A DNA stretch of 28,636 nt from assembly GCA_035455265.1 (NCBI GenBank), contig DATIFK010000079.1, positions 1 through 28,636 of the forward strand, read 5' to 3'. Under the pieces are notes generated by a model. That model was not told the DNA's origin and did no database searches. It worked only from the letters and a program-made list of their open reading frames with translations. Each line of letters opens with the position of its first letter. Positions within the stretch are counted from its first letter, which is position 1. The position numbers and the translations under genes were made by a program. This DNA comes from MGOM01 sp035455265. Lineage in GTDB: Bacteria; Chloroflexota; Anaerolineae; Anaerolineales; E44-bin32. This document shows positions 15,621 through 23,103 of this stretch, one piece after another.

Positions 15621-16823
15621 ATGAACTCACGGGAGCGGGTGCTCAGAGCCTTGAGCCACCAGGAAGCCGACAGGGTGCCCATCGACCTTGGTAGCGCCTG
15701 GATCACGACCACCACCATCCCGTTCTACGAGCGGCTCAAGCGACATTTCGGCATCGATCGGCCCACCGAATTGATGGAACGCAACATGCAGGTCTGCCAC
15801 ATCGACGAGGAGATCCTGAGGCGGTTGTCGGTCGACACCCGCTTCGTGTCTTACAACGCCCCGGAGTCTCCCTCGAACCAGAGCGTGGAACTGGGTGAGG
15901 GTCACTACCGCGACCCGTGGGGGATCGAGTGGCGCAAGCCGCCGACCTCCTTCTACTATGACCTGCACAAGGCGCCGCTGGCCGGAGAGATCACGAAGCA
16001 AGACGTGATGAATCATCCATGGCCGGAGCCCGACGACCCCGGGTTCACGCGCGGGCTGCGCCCCCGGGTGGAGGCCATGCGGGCCGCCACCGAGTGCGCG
16101 CTCGTTCTGAATCTCTCGTTGTGGGTCCTCCAGTGCAGTCAGAACGTGCGCGGCTACGAGGACTGGTACGTCGATCTGGCGACCCAGCCCGCCCTCCTCG
16201 AAGTCCTGGCCGACTGCCTGACGGAGTCCATGCTCGGCCCGCTGGAGGCGGTCACGGCCGAGGTCGGCGATCTGGTGGACGTGATCTCCGTCTCGGACGA
16301 CATCGGCCATCAGGACCGGCTGTGCATGAGCCCGGCAACCTATCGCCGCGTCTTCAAGCCGCGGCATGCCCGGATGATGCAGGCGATCCGCGATCGTTCA
16401 TCCGCCCCCGTGATGTGGCACACCTGCGGCAGCGTCGTCGATGTCATCGACGACCTGGCCGAGATCGGCGTCGACTGCCTCAATCCGGTTCAGACGACGG
16501 CGGCGCGGATGGACCCCGAGAGCCTCAAGACGACCTTCGGCGATCGGATGGGATTCTGGGGAGGCATCGACACCGTCCGCGTGCTCAACCACGGCTCGGC
16601 CGACGACGTGCGCCGCGAGGTGCGGGCCAAGATCGGTGCGCTCGCTCCGGCCGGCGGATACATCCTGAATCCGACGCACAACGTGCAGCCGGACGTGCCG
16701 GTGGAGAACTTGCTGACGATGATCGAGGCGGGCCTGGAGTACGGGGCCTACCCGCTCGACACGATTGAGCGAAAAGCCGGGTTCCCCGACGATGAAGGAC
16801 GGAAGAGGTCAGCCCCCTCATGA
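15621..16823 (+). CDS. UroD-like cobalamin/methyl transferase (MtaA/CmuA superfamily)
   Basis: 400 residues from ATG 15621 (a GTG at 15606 is also possible), beginning with the familiar MNSRERVLRALSHQEADRVP. It belongs to the uroporphyrinogen-decarboxylase-like superfamily, whose non-heme members (MtaA, MtbA, CmuA) move methyl groups between corrinoid proteins and a thiol or other acceptor. The likely zinc site is WHTCG (His267, Cys269) with His353 in PTHNVQPD. Other motifs are DVISVSDDIGHQDRL, MSPATYRRVFKPRHARMM and GFWGGIDTVRVL. True UroD is unlikely given the methyltransferase-type Zn motif and the absence of heme genes. The corrinoid protein at 8805 is a natural partner. Methyl donor and acceptor are unknown. 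It ends in an ATGA overlap with the racemase-family gene. Confidence 0.87.
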   Translation: MNSRERVLRALSHQEADRVPIDLGSAWITTTTIPFYERLKRHFGIDRPTELMERNMQVCHIDEEILRRLSVDTRFVSYNAPESPSNQSVELGEGHYRDPWGIEWRKPPTSFYYDLHKAPLAGEITKQDVMNHPWPEPDDPGFTRGLRPRVEAMRAATECALVLNLSLWVLQCSQNVRGYEDWYVDLATQPALLEVLADCLTESMLGPLEAVTAEVGDLVDVISVSDDIGHQDRLCMSPATYRRVFKPRHARMMQAIRDRSSAPVMWHTCGSVVDVIDDLAEIGVDCLNPVQTTAARMDPESLKTTFGDRMGFWGGIDTVRVLNHGSADDVRREVRAKIGALAPAGGYILNPTHNVQPDVPVENLLTMIEAGLEYGAYPLDTIERKAGFPDDEGRKRSAPS

Positions 16824-17557
16824 AGATCACCATCCTTGCGCCCGTGGCGCTTCTCGGACGATCGCCCGCATCGGCGATCGACCTGACGCCGTCGGCGTTC
16901 TTCGGGCATGACCTGCGCGTCCAATTCCTGGACCAGGGACCGCCCTCGATCGAAGGCGCGTTCGATGAGGCCTTGGCCGTGGCGGAGATCGTCGCCAAGG
17001 CGGTTCAGGCGGAGGCGGAAGGAGCGCAGGCGGTGGTGATTGACTGCGTTCTGGACCCGGGCCTGGAGGCGGCACGCGAGAAAGTCTCCATCCCGGTCGT
17101 CGGTCCCGGGCAGGCGGCGATGCACCTGGCCTGCCAGCTCGCCGATCGCTTCTCGATCGTCACCGTCCTGAAGGCCCTGGCTCCGAGTCTGCGAAGGCGC
17201 GCCGAGCTCTACGGTTTGGCGAGCCGCCTGGCCTCCGTCCGGGCGATTGACGTGCCGGTTCTCGCTTTGTTGGAAGGGCGGGAGGCCTGCGCCGCGCCGC
17301 TGGCCCGCGAGGCCGTGCTGGCGGTCGAACAGGACGGTGCCGAGGCGGTCGTGCTGGGATGCACCGGCATGGCCGGGCTCGCAACGCCGGTGACCGATGA
17401 GCTCCGCCGGCGCGGCTTGCCGCCCATTCCCGTGATCGACCCGCGCAACGCGGCGCTGGCCGTGGCCGCCGGACTGGTGGGCATGGAGCTGACCCACAGC
17501 CGGCTGACGTATCCGGTGCCGGCAGAGAAGGCGGTAGCAGGATGTGCGGGGCTGTGA
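16820..17557 (+). CDS. Asp/Glu/hydantoin racemase-family protein
   Basis: 245 residues, ATG at 16820 inside an ATGA overlap with the preceding stop. The two-domain fold of Asp/Glu racemases, hydantoin racemase (HyuE) and maleate isomerase is recognisable. Cys76 in AVVIDCVLDPG and Cys181 in AVVLGCTGMAGL are the expected cysteine pair; a VSIPVVGPGQAAMHLA segment, DRFSIVT and a C-terminal IPVIDPRNAALAVAAGL complete the pattern. The enzyme could invert a chiral centre or isomerise a double bond. Together with DUF917 at 11664 a hydantoin-like substrate is possible but not shown, since no hydantoinase (HyuA/B) is in the window. Confidence 0.88.
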   Translation: MKITILAPVALLGRSPASAIDLTPSAFFGHDLRVQFLDQGPPSIEGAFDEALAVAEIVAKAVQAEAEGAQAVVIDCVLDPGLEAAREKVSIPVVGPGQAAMHLACQLADRFSIVTVLKALAPSLRRRAELYGLASRLASVRAIDVPVLALLEGREACAAPLAREAVLAVEQDGAEAVVLGCTGMAGLATPVTDELRRRGLPPIPVIDPRNAALAVAAGLVGMELTHSRLTYPVPAEKAVAGCAGL

Positions 17558-17621
17558 TTCCGCGACGCCCTTCCGGCCGTCATTCCGCCGGGAGGCGCTG
17601 GCCCGGCTCCAAGGAGACACG

Positions 17622-17978
17622 GTGACCATAGTCTATTGGTTGGTGCGCCTGAAGCCGGGCGTGACGGCTGAGGAGTATCAGGCGTTTGTCCGCCGCGTCG
17701 ACTATCCGGCGGTGGCTCGCATCGCCAGCATCCGCACCTACCGCTCGACGCACGTCGTGGGCGCCATCCCCGCCGACCAGGAGGTTCCCTTCGACTTTGT
17801 CGATGTGGTGGAAGTCGACGACCTGGCGGCGTACCTCCACGACCTGGAGAGCCATCCGGCCGTCGCGGAGGTCCATTCCCAGTCGCCGAACCTGGTGGAG
17901 GTCCTTCACTGCGCCATCGCCGAGCCGGTGTCGCCGGGCCCGGCGCCCTCCGCCGCGGGGGCAGGGATGGCAGGATGA
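17622..17978 (+). CDS. REDY/HapK-like small protein, copy 1
   Basis: 118 residues from GTG 17622, chosen because AAGGAG lies 7 bases upstream and the protein then aligns from its first residue with its neighbour; the frame extends to 17544 without similarity. Short dimeric alpha/beta-barrel (EthD-type) fold: a start VYWLVRLKPGVTAEEYQAFV, an RVDY motif at 25-28 (compare the REDY motif of HapK-like proteins), then VARIASIRTYRS and FVDVVEVDDLAAYLHDL. A Pro/Ala-rich tail ends the protein. Copy 2 follows with an ATGA overlap. Function unknown; proteins of this fold often bind or isomerise small reactive compounds. Confidence 0.72.
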   Translation: MTIVYWLVRLKPGVTAEEYQAFVRRVDYPAVARIASIRTYRSTHVVGAIPADQEVPFDFVDVVEVDDLAAYLHDLESHPAVAEVHSQSPNLVEVLHCAIAEPVSPGPAPSAAGAGMAG

Positions 17979-18307
17979 CGAGCGTCTTCTGGTTCTCGCG
18001 GCTCAAGGCCGGGGCGGATGCGGCGGCCTATGAACGCTGGGTTCAGCGCACGGACTACCGTCTGGCGCAGCAGATCCCAAGCATCGTCCAATACCGGGTC
18101 TACCGCATCGCCGGACCGGTCGACGGCAAGGGCCCGCCGCTGTATGACTACATCGAAGTCCTGGAGGTCACGGGTATCGACGAATACCGTTCCGACCTGA
18201 CTCACCATCCGGCGATCCAACCCATCCTGGCCGAGATCGGCCAGTTCATCGAAGGCGCCGGAAGCGCCTGGGGAGAGCCTGTTCCGCCCCGGGGAAAGGA
18301 GCCGTGA
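17975..18307 (+). CDS. REDY/HapK-like small protein, copy 2
   Basis: 110 residues, ATG at 17975 overlapping the stop of copy 1. It aligns with copy 1 without gaps over the first 28 residues (VFWFSRLKAG, then RTDY at the same positions 25-28), and shares QQIPSIVQYRVYR and DYIEVLEVTGIDEYRSDL. The residues between the shared positions have diverged well beyond a recent duplication, so the pair may form a heterodimer or act on successive substrates. It has no Pro-rich tail. The stop is 61 bases before the ABC binding-protein gene. Confidence 0.72.
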   Translation: MTSVFWFSRLKAGADAAAYERWVQRTDYRLAQQIPSIVQYRVYRIAGPVDGKGPPLYDYIEVLEVTGIDEYRSDLTHHPAIQPILAEIGQFIEGAGSAWGEPVPPRGKEP

Positions 18308-18368
18308 ATGGCGTGAGCGCACTTCGTCCGAGTTCTCAGCCTCTTATCTGGAACCATGCGGAGGAGAA

Positions 18369-20063
18369 ATGAAACCGCGTAAGGACTTCGTGTATCTGTC
18401 CCTGATCGCGATGCTGGCCATGGTCCTCGGCGCCTGTCAGCCCGCCGCCGCGCCCACGGCCGCCCCGGCGACGCAGCCGCCGGCGGCCGCGCCGACGAGC
18501 GCGCCGGCCGGGCCCGAGCCGGCCGCCTGCGGCGAGGAAGGTACGATCGTCATCGCCTACGATGGCGACATCGATCACATCGAGCCGATGGAGTTCCGCA
18601 GCATCGCGGCCTACGACGCCACCGCCAACCTGTATGAGCCGCTGATCCAGCAGGAGTTGGTCGATCAGGGCGACAACGTCTTCATCGGCTCCGAGACGTT
18701 CGTCGGCGCCGGCGCCGAGAGCTACGAGGTGTCCGACGATGGGACGGTGTACACGTTCCATCTGAGACCGGACGCCAAGTTCGCCGACGGCACGCCCATC
18801 ACCGCCAACGACTACTACTACACGCTCAAGCGCGCCCTGGAAGGCCCCGGCTACATCACGCTGCTGACCGGGTTCATGGCTGTGACGTCGATGGACCAGG
18901 TCAAGGTTGTCGACGACTACACCCTGACGATCACCGCCAGCCAGCCGGCGGCCCTGGCGGAGATCATCCTCAGCTTCCAGGTCGTCGGTGCCATCAGCCA
19001 GAAGACCGCTGAAGCCAACGCCACCGCCGACGACCCCTGGGCGGAGAACTACTTCCGCACCAACTCGAACTCCAGCGGGCCGTACATCATCACCAGCTGG
19101 AACCCGGGGGTCGAGTACGTCTTCGAGCCCAATCCGAACTACTGGCGCGGCGCGGACTACTTCCACAACTGCAAGGTGATCTTCCGCGTCGTGCCGGATG
19201 CGGCAACGCGCGAGCAGCTGCTGCGCGCCGGGGATGTGGATGTGGCGCTGGGCGTTCCCTACAGCGACCTGGCCGAGCTCGAGGCCGATCCCAACATCAC
19301 CATCCATCACGTCCCGACCACGCGGGTCTACCACGCCGGGATGAACCTGAACCAGAAGCCGTTCGATGACGTCAACGTCCGCAAGGCCGTCTCGATGGTC
19401 GTGCCCTACCAGGCGATCATCGACAACGTCATCTACGGCTACGGCGCCAACCCCGGCTCGCCGATCGCCGAAGGCATGGCGACCCACACCGACGAGTTCT
19501 TCACCTATCCGCAGGGGACGGTCGACGAGGCCAAGGCGCTGCTGGCCCAAGCCGGCTACCCCGACGGGTTCACGGTCGACCTGGTCGTGCCGCAGGAAGA
19601 TCAGGCGCGCGTGGACTCGGCCACCTGGATTCAATCCGGGCTGGCCACGATCGGTGTGACGGTGAACGTCAACGCCCTGCCGATCGCCCAGTACAACGAG
19701 CTCCTGAACGCCATGGATGCGAACGGCAAGCACACCCTGCCGTTCTACATCTTCGAGTGGTACTCGTGGGGGAACGACCCGGCCTTCCAGTTCACCTGGA
19801 ACTTCAAGTGCGGGCAGTTCACCAACTACACGAACACCTGCAACCAGGAGCTCGACCAGATCATCGCCGACCTGACGCTCAGCCGCGATCCGGCGGAGCG
19901 CCAGCGACTCAGCACGCGCGGCCAGGAGATCGTGGTTCAGGAAGAAGTCCCCTGGATCTACCTGTACGCGCCGGAGTGGATCATCGCCACGCGATCCAAC
20001 GTGAGCGGGATCGCTCTGTTCAACGACCTCACCCTGCGCTACGCCTTCCTGGGGAAGGACTAG
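18369..20063 (+). CDS. Peptide/nickel-type ABC binding lipoprotein (family 5)
   Basis: 564 residues, ATG at 18369 after GGAGGAG. The signal peptide ends in lipobox VLGAC (Cys23), followed by a long Pro/Ala/Thr linker of a type common in Chloroflexota lipoproteins. The body is family 5 (DppA/OppA): TANLYEPLIQQ, YTFHLRPDAKFADGTPITANDYYYTLKR, SSGPYIITSWNPG, VRKAVSMVVPYQAIIDNV, EAKALLAQAGYPDG and the C-terminal QEIVVQEEVPWIYLYAPEWI. Long family 5 proteins bind peptides, nickel-chelates, glycosides and other ligands, so the substrate is open. It is the first gene of a complete importer set with 20209-24080, and a strong hairpin follows its stop. Confidence 0.93.
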   Translation: MKPRKDFVYLSLIAMLAMVLGACQPAAAPTAAPATQPPAAAPTSAPAGPEPAACGEEGTIVIAYDGDIDHIEPMEFRSIAAYDATANLYEPLIQQELVDQGDNVFIGSETFVGAGAESYEVSDDGTVYTFHLRPDAKFADGTPITANDYYYTLKRALEGPGYITLLTGFMAVTSMDQVKVVDDYTLTITASQPAALAEIILSFQVVGAISQKTAEANATADDPWAENYFRTNSNSSGPYIITSWNPGVEYVFEPNPNYWRGADYFHNCKVIFRVVPDAATREQLLRAGDVDVALGVPYSDLAELEADPNITIHHVPTTRVYHAGMNLNQKPFDDVNVRKAVSMVVPYQAIIDNVIYGYGANPGSPIAEGMATHTDEFFTYPQGTVDEAKALLAQAGYPDGFTVDLVVPQEDQARVDSATWIQSGLATIGVTVNVNALPIAQYNELLNAMDANGKHTLPFYIFEWYSWGNDPAFQFTWNFKCGQFTNYTNTCNQELDQIIADLTLSRDPAERQRLSTRGQEIVVQEEVPWIYLYAPEWIIATRSNVSGIALFNDLTLRYAFLGKD

Positions 20064-20099
20064 GCGCGATCTACAGCCTGGGTTGAGGCAGGTTCTCGG

Positions 20100-20130
20100 G
20101 GCAGGGGCACACGTCGCGTGTGCCCCTGCC
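20100..20130 (+). terminator. Strong 14-bp hairpin between binding-protein and permease genes
   Basis: Arms 20100-20113 and 20117-20130 pair perfectly around a TCG loop; the stem contains AGGGGCACACG and its complement. It is not followed by a T-tract. Hairpins at this place usually leave more binding-protein transcript than permease transcript, by partial termination or by blocking 3' decay (established for similar transporter operons; inferred here). Confidence 0.6.
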
Positions 20131-20208
20131 TGTACAATGGACCGGCCGGGAACGCGCCGCGTCCGCCGATCCGGAGCGGCGCGCCGGTCGATGCTTCGGG
20201 CGAGGTGC

Positions 20209-21237
20209 ATGGAGCGCATGCCCCATTTTCTGCGGTATCTGTTGCGACGCATCGGGCTGGCCGTCATCACGTTGGCCGGCGTCGCTGTTTTCGTCTTCCT
20301 GTTGACCCACATCCTGCCCTCGAATCCGGCCGCGCTGCGCGCCGGGCCGCTGGCCGACGCCGAACTCATCCATAAGTACGAAAGGGAAATGGGGCTCGAT
20401 CAACCGATCTACGTCCAGTTCGGGCGCTACGCCCAGGAACTCTTGTCCGGGAATCTGGGTGAAAGTTGGAAGACGGGCCAGCCGGTCCTTCAGGAGTTGG
20501 GAGAGCGGCTCCCGGCCACCATCGAGCTGGCGGCGACGGCCTTCCTGATCGCTCTGGTGGTCGGCGTGACGTTGGGCGTGCTGGCCGCCGTGTACGCCGG
20601 GAGCTGGATCGATCAAGGGGTGCGCCTGTATGCCACGTTGGGAGCGGCGCAGGCGCTGTTCTGGCTGGCTTTGCTGATGGTGCACGTCTTCTACTACACA
20701 CTCGACTGGGCTCCGGCGCCCCTGGACCGGCTGACGATCGGGGTGGCCGAGCCGCCGCTGGTGACCGGGCTGTTCACGGTCGACAGCCTGCTCGCCCGCC
20801 AATTCAGCACCTTCCTCGACGCCGTCAACCATCTGTGGCTGCCGGCGGTGGTGTTGGCCTTCGTCGTCAGCGCGCCGGTCGTCAAGATGACGCGCGGGTC
20901 GATGCTCGATACGCTCAATGCCGACTTCGTCCGAACGGCCAAAGCCATCGGGGTTCCTCAGCGGAGCGTGGTGGTGCGCGATGCGCTGCGGAATGCCTTC
21001 ATACCGATCCTGACCATGGTCGGGATCGTCTTCGGTTACCTGATCGCCGGCAATGTGGTCGTGGAGAAGGTCTTCTCATGGGCGGGGATCGGGCAGTACG
21101 CCTGGAACGCGTTGACGATCAACGATTTCAATGCGGTCCAGGGCTTCGTTCTCCTGATCGCGGTGATTTACGTCGGGCTCAACCTGGTGATCGATCTGGC
21201 CTACGGCTTTCTCGATCCTCGGATTCGGTTGGGTTGA
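20209..21237 (+). CDS. ABC permease, DppB/OppB type
   Basis: 342 residues from ATG 20209 (GAGG about 6 bases upstream); a second ATG at 20218 is possible. Family landmarks: an N-terminal membrane anchor (LLRRIGLAVITLAGVAVFVFLL), the extracytoplasmic MGLDQPIYVQFGRYAQELLSGNLGESW, further helices at RLPATIELAATAFLIALVVG, and the EAA-type coupling segment FVRTAKAIGVPQRSVVVRDALRNA followed by PILTMVGIVFGYLIAG. It pairs with the DppC-type gene one base downstream of its stop. It forms half of the channel for the substrate carried by the binding protein at 18369. Confidence 0.94.
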   Translation: MERMPHFLRYLLRRIGLAVITLAGVAVFVFLLTHILPSNPAALRAGPLADAELIHKYEREMGLDQPIYVQFGRYAQELLSGNLGESWKTGQPVLQELGERLPATIELAATAFLIALVVGVTLGVLAAVYAGSWIDQGVRLYATLGAAQALFWLALLMVHVFYYTLDWAPAPLDRLTIGVAEPPLVTGLFTVDSLLARQFSTFLDAVNHLWLPAVVLAFVVSAPVVKMTRGSMLDTLNADFVRTAKAIGVPQRSVVVRDALRNAFIPILTMVGIVFGYLIAGNVVVEKVFSWAGIGQYAWNALTINDFNAVQGFVLLIAVIYVGLNLVIDLAYGFLDPRIRLG

Positions 21238-21238
21238 C

Positions 21239-22126
21239 ATGGATGTCCCTCTGGCGCCCCGGGTGGCAGGAAGGTCGGCGCGAACGCGTTCTTTCGGGTA
21301 CCGCAGCCTGAAGGCGGTCGGCCGCTGGCGCCTGTTGTCGTTCGGCGTGTTGCTGATCCTGAGCTACGTCGTCGTGGCCGCCATCGGTCCCGAGCTGGCA
21401 CCCTACGAGCCGAATGCCACACACCCCCAGGCTACCCTGCACGAGCCTACCCCGGAGTTCCGCTTCGGCACCGACAAGTTCGGAAGGGACATCTTCTCGC
21501 GCGTGCTCTACGCCACACGCCTCGACCTGAGCATCGCCTTCTCGGTGGCGGTCAGCGCGTTTCTCGTGGGCGCCGTGGTGGGGGCGCTGTCCGGCTACTT
21601 CGGCGGCATCGTCGATGACGTCGTCATGCGCCTGGTCGACGTGCTGCTGGCCTTCCCGGCCTTCATCCTGGCCATGGCCCTGACCGGGATTCTGGGAGAC
21701 ACCATCCCCAACGTCATCCTGGCGATCAGCGTCGCCTATGTGCCCTACTTCATCCGCCTGACGCGCGGCGAGATGTTGCGCGTGCGCACCTTGCAGTACG
21801 CCGACGCCGCCGTCGGCGTCGGCAACCCGCGCTGGCGCGTCGTGCTGGTTCACCTGCTGCCGAATTCGCTGACGCCGGCCTTCATCCAGGTGACCCTGGT
21901 GCTGGGGTGGGCGATCCTGGATGCCGCCGGCCTGGCCTTCCTCGGCCTGGGGATCACCCCGCCGACGGCCGAGTGGGGCGTCATGGTGGCCGAAGGCGCC
22001 CAGCGCATCATTACCGGCGAGTGGTGGACCTGGTTGTTCCCCGGCCTGGCGATCGTGATCATCGCCTTTGCCTTCAGCATCGTCGGCGACGGTCTGCGCG
22101 ACCTGCTGGCGCGCGAGGAACGCTGA
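21239..22126 (+). CDS. ABC permease, DppC/OppC type
   Basis: 295 residues, ATG at 21239, one base after the DppB-type stop. It shows the DppC layout: a first TM, then FRFGTDKFGRDIFSRVLYATR, a TM cluster around IAFSVAVSAFLVGAVVGALSGYFGG, VDVLLAFPAFILAMALTGILG, and the EAA loop with YADAAVGVGNPRWRVVLVHLLPN, ending with FLGLGITPPTAEWGVMVAEG. It would pair with the DppB-type protein. The stop and the next start share TGATG (22124-22128), implying coupled translation. Confidence 0.95.
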   Translation: MDVPLAPRVAGRSARTRSFGYRSLKAVGRWRLLSFGVLLILSYVVVAAIGPELAPYEPNATHPQATLHEPTPEFRFGTDKFGRDIFSRVLYATRLDLSIAFSVAVSAFLVGAVVGALSGYFGGIVDDVVMRLVDVLLAFPAFILAMALTGILGDTIPNVILAISVAYVPYFIRLTRGEMLRVRTLQYADAAVGVGNPRWRVVLVHLLPNSLTPAFIQVTLVLGWAILDAAGLAFLGLGITPPTAEWGVMVAEGAQRIITGEWWTWLFPGLAIVIIAFAFSIVGDGLRDLLAREER

Positions 22127-23103
22127 TGGCCGAGCCGCTTCTGCGAGTCGAATCGCTGCGGCTGGACATCGCCGACCACGAGTCGTCGCGCTCGGTGCTG
22201 CTGGATGTCAGCTTCGACGTCCGGCCGAACGAAGTGATGGGCCTGGTGGGGGAAAGCGGCTCGGGCAAGACGATGACGGCCCTGACCATCATGCGCCTGC
22301 TGCCGCCGGCGGCGCGCGCTTCCGAAGGGCGGATTGCGTTCGAAGGTGAGGATCTGCTGCGCCTGAACGAATCCGCCATGCGCCAGGTGCGCGGTTCGAA
22401 GATCGCCATGATCTTCCAGAACCCGCGGGCCGCCCTCAATCCGCTGATGCGAGCCGGGGAGCAGGTGGCGCGAGCGCTCATGCTCCACCGCGGCCTGACC
22501 GCGGCGGAAGCCCGCCGCCAGGCGGTCGAGCTGCTGCGGCATGCCGGGATCTCCGACGCCGAATCGAGGGCGCGCGCCTATCCCCATCAACTGAGCGGGG
22601 GCATGGCGCAACGCGTCCTGATCGCCATGATGCTGGCCTGTCGCCCCGCGCTGCTGATCGCCGACGAACCGACCACGGGCCTGGACGTGACGATCCAGGC
22701 GCAGATCTTCGACCTGATCAAGGAGATACAAGCGGAGACCGGCGCCTCCCTGCTGCTCATCACCCACGACCTGGGCGTGGTCAGCGAAGTCTGCCAGCGC
22801 GTCGCCGTCCTGTACGCCGGCCAGATCATGGAGCAGGCTCCGGTGGCGGAACTCTTCCACCACCCCAGCCACCCGTACACGGAACGCCTGCTGGGAAGCA
22901 TCCTGCGCGTGGATCAGGTGGCGGAACTGGATACCTCCCGGGCGATCGCCTTCGCCAGCATCGACTACGACAACCCCGGCTGCCGCTTCGCCAATCGCTG
23001 CCCCTACGTGCTGGAGGCCTGTTGGGTTCGCCGACCGGAACCGCGCTGGTTGGCCGAGGACCACGTCGTCTTCTGCCATTTGCGCAACGAGGCAGGGACG
23101 TGA
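22126..23103 (+). CDS. ABC ATPase, DppD/OppD type
   Basis: 325 residues, ATG at 22126 overlapping the permease stop. The Walker A motif is GESGSGKT, the signature LSGGMAQR, the Walker B LLIADEPTTGLD, and the switch His lies in LITHDLGVV. The C-terminal DppD/OppD extension follows, with CRFANRCPYVLEACW. Its stop overlaps the GTG start of the partner ATPase. The two ATPases drive import through the DppB/DppC-like channel. Confidence 0.96.
   Translation: MAEPLLRVESLRLDIADHESSRSVLLDVSFDVRPNEVMGLVGESGSGKTMTALTIMRLLPPAARASEGRIAFEGEDLLRLNESAMRQVRGSKIAMIFQNPRAALNPLMRAGEQVARALMLHRGLTAAEARRQAVELLRHAGISDAESRARAYPHQLSGGMAQRVLIAMMLACRPALLIADEPTTGLDVTIQAQIFDLIKEIQAETGASLLLITHDLGVVSEVCQRVAVLYAGQIMEQAPVAELFHHPSHPYTERLLGSILRVDQVAELDTSRAIAFASIDYDNPGCRFANRCPYVLEACWVRRPEPRWLAEDHVVFCHLRNEAGT

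Noticed and set aside
15621..16823. Heme-pathway uroporphyrinogen decarboxylase
   Set aside because: It carries the HxC zinc-type motif of methyltransferase relatives and sits with a corrinoid and catabolic genes, not heme genes.
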